DNA from: Pseudobacter ginsenosidimutans
GTDB taxonomy: Bacteria > Bacteroidota > Bacteroidia > Chitinophagales > Chitinophagaceae
Assembly: GCF_007970185.1 (NCBI RefSeq)
Contig: NZ_CP042431.1
Coordinates: 4,960,001-5,024,000 of the forward strand
Direction of reading: 5' to 3'
Length of the DNA stretch: 64,000 bases
This document shows positions 6,722 through 15,397 of the stretch, in pieces; position 1 is the first letter of the stretch, and each line of letters opens with the position of its first letter. The position numbers were made by a program, and so were the translations under genes. Below the pieces are notes generated by a model. It was given only the letters and a program-made list of their open reading frames with translations, was not told the origin of the DNA and ran no database searches.

Positions 6722-8695
6722 TCAGCCTGTTGTATCGAATTCCAGATTCACAGAAGTGCCGGATTCAGAAGACTGCAGATCCATTTCTCCGCGGAAAGCT
6801 TTGAGCTTTGATTGCAGAGCTGTCAATCCAAGACCTTCATTTTTATTTGCTGCTGACAGATCGAAGCCAGTTCCATTATCCTCCACCACCACACTGAAAT
6901 GTTCTGGTCCGAAGCTCAGCTGCACCATCGCATGCGTAGCGCCGGCATGCTTCACGATATTATTCATTAATTCCTGAACTGTCCGGTACACCATCAGTTC
7001 AAAATGCGGATGGAAACGAACAGGTTCTCCAATCACATGGTATTCCACTTCCAGTGGCGGGTGATTGAATTTATTGCACAGTGCAGAAACTGCTTCGTGT
7101 ATGCCTTCCCGGTAAAGGATAGCAGGCATCAGGTTATGGGCGGTGGTTCTCACTTCAGTGGCTGCATCGGTTATCAGCCCCGTAATTTCTTTCAATTCCG
7201 CCGCACCGCCGGAAAGCGCCGACTTCCGGCTGATATATTCCAGCTGCAGTTTGGCGGCTGATAACATGCTGCCGGCGCCATCATGCAGGTCACGCGCAAT
7301 CCTGGCCCTTTCCGATTCTTCTCCCTCGATCATTGCCCTGGCGGCTTCCAGTTCTTTTTCCTTTGCCATCGACTGCAACTGTTGCTGCTGCATTTTCTGT
7401 TTCTGCCGCAAAGCGAAAACTGTCAGCAGAGCAATCAGCGCAATGGCTACCAGCGCCGTAACGATGAATAGTATCGTTGTATCCTTTTTCTTTAGTACAG
7501 CTTTTTGTTTTTCTATCGCCAGCATCTTTTCTGAAATATCCTTGTCCTTTTGCAGGGTCCTGAATTTCGTTTCCAGCTGGTTCACTTTTTCCGCCATATT
7601 GTAATTGCGGAGACTGTCGTGGTACAGTATATATTGATCGAAAGCGGTTGACGACTTTTCCGGTTTTCCCATTGCCGCGTAAATGCGGGTAAGGATATTG
7701 TAACCGTTCATCAACGATTCCTTGTTGGAAACGCTGTGTGCTGTTTGTATCGATTTCAGAGCAAAGGATTCGGCCTCTGAAAATTGTTTCAGCTGGTAAT
7801 AAGTATTCGCATAATTGAGGTAGATGGAAGACAGGTAGTAGGGATCATTGGCTTGTTCCGCCAGTGGCTTCGCAGCGTACAGGTAGTACAATGCTGAATC
7901 GTACATTTTTCTTTCCGTGTAGATCTCGGAGAGGTTGGCCCTTGTCATGTAGCTGCCCTGCGCATACATTTTTTTATCGCTCAGCAGCATGGCCTTTTTT
8001 GTCCAGTTGATGGAAGCCTGGTTATTCTTCATGTGATGTTCTGAAGTGCCCAGGCTGATATAACATTGTATGAGTGTAAGTGTATCCTGCTTCAGCAGGG
8101 CAATAGGCAGGGCCTTATTGGTGTATTGCTGCGATTTTTCATACTGTCCCAGTTTGGAAAAAGTGGTTGCGATATTATTGTAGGTGGTGGCCACTTTCTC
8201 CATGGTGCCGGCTTTTTCAAGCATGTCAACCGCCTTGAGATAATAGCTGATGGACTCTTCCAGTTTATCCTGGAAATTGTACAGGTTTCCAATATTCAGG
8301 TAAGCCCCACCGATGCCGCGGTGATGGTTGATGCTTTTATACACTTCTATCCCTTTTTCGTAAAAGGTTTGTGCGGAAACATAATCACCCTTGTCTGCGT
8401 ATACATTTCCCTGTTGTACCCAGGTCCTTGCATAAACGGCCGTGTCTTTCAGTTGAAGGCTGAGTGCGGCTGCTTTTTTGATCACGGGCAGTGCGGAGTC
8501 TGGAGCAAACCAGGTGAGGTCCGCGCCGTATTCCAGCAGTATCCTGAGCGAATTGGAATCATTGGTGGCTGCAGCGAGCTGCTGGCGGTATTTCTGGTGT
8601 ACAGAATCGATGGTCTGCGCCAGGCAGGCCGATTGAATAAGGAATGCTAAAAAAAGAAGTCTGCCGGATCTCAGCAATTGGGTGTAAGCTATCAT
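6722..8695 (-). CDS. TPR-type sensor histidine kinase (HisKA_3 / NarL class)
   Basis: 657 residues from the ATG at 8695; a TTG ten codons upstream is less likely. A signal sequence (LLFLAFLIQSACLAQ) leads into about six TPR repeats (for example GGAYLNIGNLYNFQDKLEES, TTYNNIATTFSKLGQYEKS). Then come a short coiled coil, one membrane helix (ILFIVTALVAIALIALLTVF) and a cytoplasmic kinase. The kinase has ARDLHDGAGS with the phosphoacceptor His near residue 468, the N-box LMNNIVKHAG, DNGTGF and GLGL. The sensor half is periplasmic. No response regulator is adjacent on this strand; the nearest is the LuxR-type regulator at 11751, which probably serves this paralogue of the 9498 kinase as well. Confidence 0.9.
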   Translation of the reverse strand: MIAYTQLLRSGRLLFLAFLIQSACLAQTIDSVHQKYRQQLAAATNDSNSLRILLEYGADLTWFAPDSALPVIKKAAALSLQLKDTAVYARTWVQQGNVYADKGDYVSAQTFYEKGIEVYKSINHHRGIGGAYLNIGNLYNFQDKLEESISYYLKAVDMLEKAGTMEKVATTYNNIATTFSKLGQYEKSQQYTNKALPIALLKQDTLTLIQCYISLGTSEHHMKNNQASINWTKKAMLLSDKKMYAQGSYMTRANLSEIYTERKMYDSALYYLYAAKPLAEQANDPYYLSSIYLNYANTYYQLKQFSEAESFALKSIQTAHSVSNKESLMNGYNILTRIYAAMGKPEKSSTAFDQYILYHDSLRNYNMAEKVNQLETKFRTLQKDKDISEKMLAIEKQKAVLKKKDTTILFIVTALVAIALIALLTVFALRQKQKMQQQQLQSMAKEKELEAARAMIEGEESERARIARDLHDGAGSMLSAAKLQLEYISRKSALSGGAAELKEITGLITDAATEVRTTAHNLMPAILYREGIHEAVSALCNKFNHPPLEVEYHVIGEPVRFHPHFELMVYRTVQELMNNIVKHAGATHAMVQLSFGPEHFSVVVEDNGTGFDLSAANKNEGLGLTALQSKLKAFRGEMDLQSSESGTSVNLEFDTTG

Positions 8696-8714
8696 GGCCT
8701 GTTGAAATGATCGC

Positions 8715-8745
8715 GAAATGTACAACCATTCATCTTACCAGCCAA
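8715..8745 (-). promoter_or_regulatory. Promoter of the 6722-8695 kinase
   Basis: Minus strand: TTG (8743-8745), 20 bases, then TACATTTC (8715-8722), one change from TAnnTTTG. The predicted start near 8709 leaves a 14-base leader and supports the ATG at 8695. A perfect 12-base palindrome TCAGCCGGCTGA (8746-8757) abuts the -33 box and could be an operator. Confidence 0.5.
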
Positions 8746-8810
8746 TCAGCCGGCTGAATTGTTTGTTCCAAAAGAGGAATTGATGATTGAGGTAACTGAA
8801 CTGTAAACGG

Positions 8811-8831
8811 CAAAAACCGGCCTGCGCCGGT
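8811..8831 (-). terminator. Rho-independent terminator of the 8885-9361 lipoprotein gene
   Basis: Read on the minus strand, ACCGGC-GCAG-GCCGGT forms a perfect 6-bp stem (8816-8821 with 8826-8831) followed by a run of Ts. It lies 54 bases past the lipoprotein stop. Confidence 0.7.
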
Positions 8832-8884
8832 GATCTGCCTCATGGGTAGGATTGATTAATGGTAGCTCTGGCTGAGCATATTCT

Positions 8885-9361
8885 TTATTTTCCGCTGAAT
8901 TTCTTTTCAAACTCGCTGCCTGCCTGGTTGATCTTGTTACCAAGCACTTCAAACTGGTTGTTCATTTTTTCCAGGATGGTATTGATCTGGGGTTGAACGG
9001 TGCTGTCGCCGCTTTTTTCTTTGGTGCGAAGTTCTATCAGGTTCTTGTAATCCACTTCTGCGATCTGTTTGTATCCTTTCAATCCTTCCGCTACTGCAGC
9101 TTTCAGACCGGCATCATCTTTCAGTGCGTCCATTTTTTCCACTTCGCTGATCGCTTTTTCCAGTTTTTTCTGCCAGTCGCCGCGCACAGACTCCGCTTTT
9201 GTATAATCCTGGCTGTTCATGGCTGCATTCATGGCGATCATTTCTTTTTCGTTGTTGTTCATGATGGTCATGAGCTTATTGTTGTACTCAACAGGGTTGG
9301 GGCTGCTGCAGCTAACGAATACTGATACAAAAAGGGCGATAATTGCAATTGTTCTTTTCAT
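8885..9361 (-). CDS. Small helical lipoprotein of unknown function
   Basis: 158 residues. MKRTIAIIALFVSVFVSCSS is a lipoprotein signal with a plausible lipobox (VFVSC), so Cys18 would be lipidated. The mature part is almost all alpha-helical and strongly charged, with repeated NNNEKEMIAMNAAMN and KLEKAISEVEKMDAL stretches resembling a helical bundle. It is most likely anchored in the outer or inner membrane facing the periplasm. It lies between two sensor kinase genes, starts 136 bases from the divergent kinase at 9498 and has its own promoter and terminator. A role linked to periplasmic sensing is only suggested by position. Confidence 0.7.
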   Translation of the reverse strand: MKRTIAIIALFVSVFVSCSSPNPVEYNNKLMTIMNNNEKEMIAMNAAMNSQDYTKAESVRGDWQKKLEKAISEVEKMDALKDDAGLKAAVAEGLKGYKQIAEVDYKNLIELRTKEKSGDSTVQPQINTILEKMNNQFEVLGNKINQAGSEFEKKFSGK

Positions 9362-9391
9362 CTTGAATTATTTTTGTTGTTTCTGATAACA

Positions 9392-9399
9392 CAAAAGTA
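9392..9399 (-). promoter_or_regulatory. -7 box of the small lipoprotein gene
   Basis: The minus strand reads TACTTTTG, a perfect TAnnTTTG, with a predicted start near 9386 and a leader of about 25 bases before the ATG at 9361. Confidence 0.55.
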
Positions 9400-9460
9400 T
9401 TGCTGCAATCCCTGGTGGCTTATCCCCGGAACCAGCTATTTCTGTGAAAAAGGAGAATGG

Positions 9461-9468
9461 TAGATTTG
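9461..9468 (+). promoter_or_regulatory. -7 box of the 9498 kinase gene
   Basis: TAGATTTG matches TAnnTTTG exactly. The predicted start near 9474 lies downstream of the alternative GTG at 9444, so the ATG at 9498 is the right start. Confidence 0.6.
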
Positions 9469-9497
9469 TAATTGTGATAGCGAAAAAGAAAACCATT

Positions 9498-11741
9498 ATG
9501 CAATCCGGCACCCGAAAAATTGTACAGATCATCTTCACACTGATATTCCTGCATGCCTTCACTGTCAGCAGGGCGCAACTACTGGAAGATTCACTCCGCC
9601 AGGTATTGGCGCAGCGGAACATTCCGTTGGCGCAGCGCCTGGAAACCATGGACCGCCTCGGTCAGGTAGTGTTCTTCAATACAGGATGGGAGGAAGGCCT
9701 CGATATCCTTCGTCAATCCATTTCACTGGCTGCAGGTATGAAAGATGGACAATACCGCGCACATACTTATGCCATGCTTGCCATGAGCTACAATATCATG
9801 GGCGATGCGCCGGCTTCACAACTTTATCTCGACAGCGCCATCTGGTATGTAAAACGCAGCAGCAGCAAACTGATGAAAGGGTATGTGCTGTATTGCAAGG
9901 GCTGGCTGGAATCCCGGGCCCACAAGGAGCCGCAGGCTATCCAGACCTTTCAGCAGGCGCTGGACCAACTGGAAGGAGTACACGAAGCATTGAAATACCA
10001 GCAGTCGATCTACACGGAGCTCACCGGTGTTTATTTTCATTGGTACGACCTGGTGAACGTGGAAAAATATACAAGGCTTTCCCTGCAGGCGGCCAATCAA
10101 ACAGGCAGATTGTCTGATCTTATCTCTGCCAACCAGGTAAGAGGTTCCTACTTCATCAATCTATACCGGAATGATAATACGCAAAAGCTGGCGCTGGACT
10201 CCGGATTGTATTATATGCGGCACTCGCTGCAACTGGCCATGAACAACAGGGAAAGACTGGTAACGCCCAGCGATATCCCATTTGCCGCTATCAGCATCGC
10301 CAATATCTTCCTGGAGAATTTTCCTTCAACACATCCGTATACAGACAGCATCGATCATTACAACGATATAGCTTTAAAGGAAAGCAAGCTCACCAGGCAA
10401 TACGTGGTGGAAGCCGGAGTATACAATACTTTGTCCACTATGTGCTTCAGCAAGGGCGATTACGATGCCGCCATCAATTATGCAAATGGCGCTATTGCTG
10501 TGAGTGCACAGGACCCTTTGTTTGATAAGTTCAATCTCTCACAATCTTTTCTCATACTGGCGGAAGCCTATGAAAAGAAAGCAGACACCGCGTTGGCCCT
10601 TCACAATTACAAACAGTACATGAACCTGTACAAGGAACTTTTCGATGCAGAAAAAATGAACAAATCGAAAGAGCTGGAAGCGCGTTATGAAGTGGCGAAA
10701 AAGGAGAAAGCCTTGCTGGAGATCAGGCTGGTGGCCGAACAACGGAACAGGGAGTTGATACAGGCGAGATGGTTGTCTGCGCAGAAAGACCAGGCATTAC
10801 TGGTTGCCCGTTTTGCCGCTTCTGAAAAAGATAAAGCTTTGCTGCAGGCAAAGTTTGAAACAGAACAGCAACAGCAGGCGCTCACCATGGCCAATTACAA
10901 AACGGTAAAACGCGAGCAGGAACTGAAAGCCATGGAAGAAACCATGCAGCACAACAGGCGTTTGCAAAGGATCTATTCCGCACTGGCTATTGCTCTCTTC
11001 CTGGCTGCAATCTTCTTTTACTATGCCTATAAGCAAAGGACCAAAACATTGTTGCAGGCAAAGCAATTGCACGAAATGGAAGTAGATAAAATGAAGCAGG
11101 AGCATCGCATCTCCAATTTGTCCGCCATGCTGGAAGGGCAGGAGCAGGAACGGACGAGGCTTGCGCGCGACTTGCATGATGGCCTGGGCGGACTGCTTTC
11201 CGGCGTGAAGATCCAGCTCTCCGGCCTTACGCCGATGGTAAAGGAAGCGCCACAGCAGGCAATCGTTGGGAAGACCCTGCATCATCTGGACAATGCCGTG
11301 GATGAGCTTCGACGCATCGCCAAAAGCATGATGCCCGAAGTATTGCTCAGTTATGGCCTGGGTGAAGCCACCAAAGAATATTGCAACGGTTTACAGAATT
11401 CCGGAATTCCTGTTACCTGCCAGGTGTACAAATACAAAAATGATATGGACCATGGCAGGCAGGTAACCCTGTACCGTATCATGCAGGAACTGGTGAACAA
11501 TGCAGTGAAGCACGCGCAGGCATCCCAGATCCTGGTGCAACTGCAGCAAAGCGGCGATCGCATATTCCTTACCGTTGAAGATGATGGGAAAGGATTCGAT
11601 ATCGCTGCAATTAATAAGCTCCATGGAGCCGGGCTGGCCAATATCCGTTCACGCGTGGAAATGCTGAAGGGCAAAATGGACCTGCAGTCTTCCGAAGGAG
11701 CCGGTTCCAGTTTTACTATTGAGTGTTCGATAAAACAATAA
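9498..11741 (+). CDS. TPR-type sensor histidine kinase with 14-residue coiled-coil repeats
   Basis: 747 residues with a signal peptide (IIFTLIFLHAFTVSRAQ). Periplasmic TPR-like helices run to about residue 395. Five tandem 14-residue coiled-coil repeats occupy residues 402-471. One membrane helix lies near residues 492-513 (ALAIALFLAAIFFYYAY). The HisKA_3 kinase follows: ARDLHDGLGG with His at about residue 560, N-box LVNNAVKHAQ, DDGKGF and GAGLANIRSR. The domain order matches the divergent 6722-8695 kinase, so the two are paralogues. The response regulator gene starts nine bases after the stop, a direct partner in one operon. The signal sensed is unknown. Confidence 0.92.
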   Translation: MQSGTRKIVQIIFTLIFLHAFTVSRAQLLEDSLRQVLAQRNIPLAQRLETMDRLGQVVFFNTGWEEGLDILRQSISLAAGMKDGQYRAHTYAMLAMSYNIMGDAPASQLYLDSAIWYVKRSSSKLMKGYVLYCKGWLESRAHKEPQAIQTFQQALDQLEGVHEALKYQQSIYTELTGVYFHWYDLVNVEKYTRLSLQAANQTGRLSDLISANQVRGSYFINLYRNDNTQKLALDSGLYYMRHSLQLAMNNRERLVTPSDIPFAAISIANIFLENFPSTHPYTDSIDHYNDIALKESKLTRQYVVEAGVYNTLSTMCFSKGDYDAAINYANGAIAVSAQDPLFDKFNLSQSFLILAEAYEKKADTALALHNYKQYMNLYKELFDAEKMNKSKELEARYEVAKKEKALLEIRLVAEQRNRELIQARWLSAQKDQALLVARFAASEKDKALLQAKFETEQQQQALTMANYKTVKREQELKAMEETMQHNRRLQRIYSALAIALFLAAIFFYYAYKQRTKTLLQAKQLHEMEVDKMKQEHRISNLSAMLEGQEQERTRLARDLHDGLGGLLSGVKIQLSGLTPMVKEAPQQAIVGKTLHHLDNAVDELRRIAKSMMPEVLLSYGLGEATKEYCNGLQNSGIPVTCQVYKYKNDMDHGRQVTLYRIMQELVNNAVKHAQASQILVQLQQSGDRIFLTVEDDGKGFDIAAINKLHGAGLANIRSRVEMLKGKMDLQSSEGAGSSFTIECSIKQ
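10701..10910 (+). repeat. Five tandem 42-base / 14-residue coiled-coil repeats
   Basis: In-frame units read KEKALLEIRLVAEQ, RNRELIQARWLSAQ, KDQALLVARFAASE, KDKALLQAKFETEQ and QQQALTMANYKTVK. Each is two heptads with Leu or Ala at the core positions and charged ends. The run sits just before the membrane helix of the kinase. Confidence 0.85.
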
Positions 11742-11750
11742 TGCAGAACA

Positions 11751-12374
11751 ATGATAAAAGTGATCATTATAGACGACCACCCGATTGTGCTGGAAGGATT
11801 GAAGACCCTGCTGGCAGGCCGCGACGATATGATGCTGGCCGGTACATTCGATAATGGCAAAGCAGGCCTGAATGCCATCGAAGCGTTGGACCCGAATGTG
11901 GTTTTGCTGGATATCAACCTGCCGGATATCGATGGAGCTGCTATTTGTAAACAGGTGAGAAAACAGGACAAGGATATCCGCATCATCGCATTGAGTGTGC
12001 ACAATGAGCGCACCGTGATCAGGAATATGCTCAACAGCGGCGCCAATGCCTATGTACTGAAGAACTCCGTAGGGGAGGAGATCATCAATGCTATTCACAC
12101 TACGCTCGATGGCAATAATTATCTCTGCCGCAAAACGAAAGAGATCATGGCGCAGATAAATGAGAATGATCTCGCGGAGATCCCACGCATCACACGCAGG
12201 GAAAAGGAGATCCTTGAGCTGGTAAGCCAGGGGCTCACCACCACGCAGATTGCAGAGAAATTGTTCATCAGCATGCACACGGTGGAAAGCCATCGCAAGA
12301 ACCTGATCGAGAAATTTGATGTGGCTACCATGACGGCCGTGATCAAGCTGGCCACCAAATACGGATTGATCTGA
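11751..12374 (+). CDS. LuxR/NarL-type response regulator
   Basis: 207 residues. An N-terminal receiver domain has the acidic pair Asp8-Asp9, phosphoacceptor Asp54 in VVLLDINLPD, and a conserved Lys in YVLKNSV near residue 104. A C-terminal GerE-type helix-turn-helix follows (TRREKEILELVSQGLTTTQ, then HTVESHRKNLIEKF) at about residues 145-190. It starts nine bases after the 9498 kinase and is clearly its partner; phosphorylated, it would dimerise and bind DNA. It is the only response regulator in the region and may also serve the kinase at 6722-8695. Its targets are not evident from sequence. Confidence 0.93.
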   Translation: MIKVIIIDDHPIVLEGLKTLLAGRDDMMLAGTFDNGKAGLNAIEALDPNVVLLDINLPDIDGAAICKQVRKQDKDIRIIALSVHNERTVIRNMLNSGANAYVLKNSVGEEIINAIHTTLDGNNYLCRKTKEIMAQINENDLAEIPRITRREKEILELVSQGLTTTQIAEKLFISMHTVESHRKNLIEKFDVATMTAVIKLATKYGLI

Positions 12375-12463
12375 TGATGAAATATGGCTGGTTCCGGGAT
12401 AGTCATGGTGCTGCTTTGCGGCTAGTTTTGCTGAAACAAAATTCAAATTCAAAACACCGCAAC

Positions 12464-12793
12464 ATGGACAGAAAAACACTATCGATCGTATCCTACATCA
12501 CGCTGATCGGCTGGCTGGTAGCTTATTTTCAATACAAAGACAAACCGAAGGACCCACTGGTGAGCTATCATCTCAGGCAATCACTGGGCATTGCGATACT
12601 GAGTATCATACTTAGTGTGGCCATCACCGTGGTAGTAAGGATGGTGCCGGCTTTATGGGTATTGACCTGGGCACAGATTGTAATACTCGTGCTTTGGATA
12701 CTGGGCATACTCAATGCGGCCAATGAAAAAATGCAACCTGTACCGGTGGTTGGACCAATGTTCGAGAACAAGTTCAGTTTTTTAGATAAATAG
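12464..12793 (+). CDS. Small DUF4870/Tic20-like membrane protein
   Basis: 109 residues from the ATG at 12464 (MDRKTLSIVSYITLIGWLVAY). The open frame continues upstream to 12374, but that extension is polar and overlaps the end of the response regulator. Three to four membrane helices flank the motif DPLVSYHLRQSLGI, typical of the DUF4870 / Tic20-like family. A C-terminal tail follows (EKMQPVPVVGPMFENKFSF). The function of the family is unknown. A hairpin terminator follows at 12818-12850. Confidence 0.75.
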   Translation: MDRKTLSIVSYITLIGWLVAYFQYKDKPKDPLVSYHLRQSLGIAILSIILSVAITVVVRMVPALWVLTWAQIVILVLWILGILNAANEKMQPVPVVGPMFENKFSFLDK

Positions 12794-12817
12794 AATAATG
12801 GAAACGTGTAAAAATAG

Positions 12818-12850
12818 AACAGGCGGCCAGATTGGCTGCCTGTTTTATTT
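12818..12850 (+). terminator. Terminator of the DUF4870-like gene
   Basis: AACAGGCGGCC and GGCTGCCTGTT form an 11-bp stem with one mismatch and a five-base loop, followed by TTATTTT. Confidence 0.75.
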
Positions 12851-12860
12851 TCGGGGAGCA

Positions 12861-12940
12861 GTGGCCCGCGTCCCCGCGAGTGACGTTTATTCTGTTGTCA
12901 TCGGCTACACAGTGCCCGCCGGATGCGAGCGACAGACTGT
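12861..12940. repeat. Degenerate copy of the palindromic repeat, copy 2
   Basis: The sequence GTGGCCC...GCGAGTGACGTTTATT...GTTGTC follows the left half of copy 1 (6569-6614) in order, and CCCGCCGGATGCGAGCGAC resembles its right arm. The internal pairing is damaged. Like copy 1, it lies between two convergent genes. Confidence 0.55.
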
Positions 12941-12945
12941 TCCCG

Positions 12946-13704
12946 TTATTTTTCCAGCACAGGGATCAGATGTTCCCATTTCAGTTGTTTTGCGAAATCA
13001 AGAGCTGTTTTCCCATTGGTGGTTTGCGCATTCTTATCTGCTCCCATTTGAAGCAGCACTTCCACAGAACTGAGATTGCCGGCAATGGTTTCCCTGTGCA
13101 GAAGTGTATAGCCTGCGTCATCCTGTCCGTTGATCTCTTTCGGATTCTGTTGCAGGAATTCCACCAGTTTTTCTTTCATGTTCCTGCTCATGGGATGCTC
13201 TACCAGGTTCTCAGGATTTTCTTTTTGATTTTTCACCACCAGCACATCGTTGAAATCGCCGAAGTTCAGTCCCCAGGCATTATCGTGTTCCTCACGTTCC
13301 TCAGGTTCCATCATGGAGCGCATGGCATGGATAGTGAAGCCGCCGCAGGTGTTGCCTTCGATGGAGAAAAGCCAGTCGCTTATCTGCTCCAGCGGAACAG
13401 ATACTGCATCTCCGTTATTCACATTGGTGAGCTCATTGGGTTGATTGATCAAAGTACCGCTGATGGTATCGCCATCGAAATAGATCTCGTTGATCCACAT
13501 ATGCTCCACCACAGGCTCTTCCTGGTCAGGGAATTCCTGAGAGAAAGCCACTTTCACGCAGGCAAGATCCAGGCCCGGAATGATCCTGCGGTATTCCCAG
13601 GATAATTCGCGCCAGAAATATTTAAAACTGTTTTGGGCTTTTTGAAATGCTTCGATCATTTCAGGGCTGTCGCCTTTTGCAAAATAGATATTTGAATCAG
13701 ACAT
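12946..13704 (-). CDS. DUF2314 protein with C-terminal ankyrin repeats
   Basis: 252 residues, cytoplasmic, no signal peptide. The first about 170 residues match the YegJ / DUF2314 layout: FAKGDSPEMIEAFQKAQNSFKYFWRELSWE, then ACVKVAFS and HMWINEIYFDGDTISGTLINQP. The C-terminal about 60 residues are two ankyrin repeats, with GYTLLHRETIAGNLSSVEVL and GADKNAQTTNGKTALDFAK. Ankyrin units mediate protein contacts. DUF2314 proteins are often found as immunity or stress-type proteins, but no toxin gene is next to this one. It is followed in the same direction by a membrane protein gene with a 20-base gap. Molecular role unknown. Confidence 0.72.
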   Translation of the reverse strand: MSDSNIYFAKGDSPEMIEAFQKAQNSFKYFWRELSWEYRRIIPGLDLACVKVAFSQEFPDQEEPVVEHMWINEIYFDGDTISGTLINQPNELTNVNNGDAVSVPLEQISDWLFSIEGNTCGGFTIHAMRSMMEPEEREEHDNAWGLNFGDFNDVLVVKNQKENPENLVEHPMSRNMKEKLVEFLQQNPKEINGQDDAGYTLLHRETIAGNLSSVEVLLQMGADKNAQTTNGKTALDFAKQLKWEHLIPVLEK

Positions 13705-13724
13705 GGCAGTGTTTTATAAATGAA

Positions 13725-14375
13725 TCAAAATGTTTTTATGCTGAAGGAATCCATTTTCCTTTTTTCCAGTTCTTCTTTTATCTTTTTCAATCTTTGTCTT
13801 GCGAGTACTCCCTGTGCTGAGCTGGAATCCTTTTCAAAAGTGTCGGCAACAAAATAAGCAATATAGCCGGGATCAGCAGCATAGATCACAGCCCTGCGGA
13901 GGTTCATATCGTTGTGCACCGGTATATCTTTTCCGGGTTGAAAATAAATACCGAAAACTTTCTGGTTGTCACTGCTGTCGTTCTTCGTATCGATCAGCAC
14001 ACAGACCACCTGGCCAACGCTGCTGTCGCGGCTGAAACGGGCATAACCTTCCCGGGTTTCCAGCCTGATATTGAAATAAAGGCTGTCGTTAGGCATGGAC
14101 TGGTAACCGTTGTACCAGCGGTAAGATGGTTCGGGTGAACTGTTGCTGGCCAAAGTATAGATCCGTCCGGTATCTCCATACACTACAGCATCCATACGTT
14201 TGTTGTTTTCTATCAGTCCATCCACGATCGGTCTGATCTCCGTATTGTAACGGTAGCTTGAAATACATTTTTTCAAAAGTGGTATGAGGCCGAAGATCGC
14301 CAGACCTGCCACCCAGAGATAGCTTCGTTTGGGCGATGGGGTGGGAACCTTTTTTGAATTGGAGTAGCGGGCCAT
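13725..14375 (-). CDS. Single-pass membrane protein of unknown function
   Basis: 216 residues. A basic, Ser/Pro-rich cytoplasmic start precedes one membrane helix (YLWVAGLAIFGLIPLLKK) at residues 19-36, followed by an extracytoplasmic domain of about 170 residues. That domain has mixed beta structure and a charged helical end (RLKKIKEELEKRKMDSF). I do not recognise the family. Its start lies 59 bases downstream of the 14435-15391 gene, and together with the DUF2314-ankyrin gene they form a three-gene leftward set. Confidence 0.55.
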   Translation of the reverse strand: MARYSNSKKVPTPSPKRSYLWVAGLAIFGLIPLLKKCISSYRYNTEIRPIVDGLIENNKRMDAVVYGDTGRIYTLASNSSPEPSYRWYNGYQSMPNDSLYFNIRLETREGYARFSRDSSVGQVVCVLIDTKNDSSDNQKVFGIYFQPGKDIPVHNDMNLRRAVIYAADPGYIAYFVADTFEKDSSSAQGVLARQRLKKIKEELEKRKMDSFSIKTF

Positions 14376-14434
14376 TGGTGGTACGGAATTTATTTTGCTG
14401 AGTAAAATTAAAGACTATTATAAACCGGGCATTA

Positions 14435-15391
14435 TCAGATCTTACTGACCCTGATGAGCCCATGTCTTTTTCCATTCTTTCCGGCATAGAATTCGAAGCG
14501 GGCAGTATCGCCGGCTTGCAGTCCATCCTGGTCCCTAATTGTGCCTGGCACCAACTCATTGCCGATGCGGTACCAGTTCATCTGTTTGTAACTGCCATGC
14601 CTGCCGATCCTGTATTGCACCCGCAACTGTTCTGTAACAATACCGGTGATCACAAGTTTTTCAGTATATGCTTCAACTGACCGGTAGGTGAAATAAATGA
14701 CGGCTGCTATCAGCAGGAAACAGAACAAATAAACACCAAAGATCATTATCAGTCCTCCACCGGTAAAGAAAATGCCGCTCACGGCACAGATTACTCCCAA
14801 AATAATGCCTGTGATCTTAAGGGCTTCCAGTGAATCCTTTTTATTGTTACTGGCCGCTTTTTCTTCAGGTGTAATAGTAAGTATTTGTTTTTGCGGAGGC
14901 GGTATCTGTTCATACACTACTGCCAGCAGCAATTGTTGTTTTGGCGAAACTGCAACGGAATGCAAGCGGACCTGTGCTTCGCGTAAAATATTGGCGCCAA
15001 CCAAAGCCAATGGCTGAGTGGCGCTGATCACAGCAAGAGGGTGATTATTGATAGTGTAAATGAACCTGCCATTCAGTTTCGTTTGCAATGCCTGTAAATT
15101 ACCATGGGTAATTGTTTTTTCATTCCTGTCTATGCTTTTTTGAACGAACCGCACCTTGCGCGTGCATTTCACAAAGAGCCAGATAGCCAGGATATCCATC
15201 AGCCCAAAGAATACCAGCAGGGGAATAATGCTCATTGCTTCCTCTATGAAAACCTGTACCAGCCAGTCAGAAAACCCCAGTAAAGGAAAAATGAAAATTC
15301 CCCAGAACCAGGCAGCAGTCCTGTATTTCCAGACCCATTGCTGCATTGCTTTGATGTCTTCCGCGCTTAATGTAGATCGTTGTATGGGCAT
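14435..15391 (-). CDS. Multi-pass membrane protein of unknown function
   Basis: 318 residues from the ATG at 15391. Two hydrophobic segments near the N-terminus (WFWGIFIFPLLGFSDWLV, IIPLLVFFGLMDILAIWLF) and two in the middle (ITGIILGVICAVSGIFF, LIMIFGVYLFCFLLIAAVIYF) flank soluble stretches. The C-terminal about 70 residues form a beta-rich domain (GNELVPGTIRDQDGLQAGD) that could be SH3-like. No named family is recognised. A TAnnTTTG box directly before the ATG (15398-15405) suggests a nearly leaderless transcript. It heads the leftward three-gene set. Confidence 0.55.
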   Translation of the reverse strand: MPIQRSTLSAEDIKAMQQWVWKYRTAAWFWGIFIFPLLGFSDWLVQVFIEEAMSIIPLLVFFGLMDILAIWLFVKCTRKVRFVQKSIDRNEKTITHGNLQALQTKLNGRFIYTINNHPLAVISATQPLALVGANILREAQVRLHSVAVSPKQQLLLAVVYEQIPPPQKQILTITPEEKAASNNKKDSLEALKITGIILGVICAVSGIFFTGGGLIMIFGVYLFCFLLIAAVIYFTYRSVEAYTEKLVITGIVTEQLRVQYRIGRHGSYKQMNWYRIGNELVPGTIRDQDGLQAGDTARFEFYAGKNGKRHGLIRVSKI

Positions 15392-15397
15392 CGTGCA

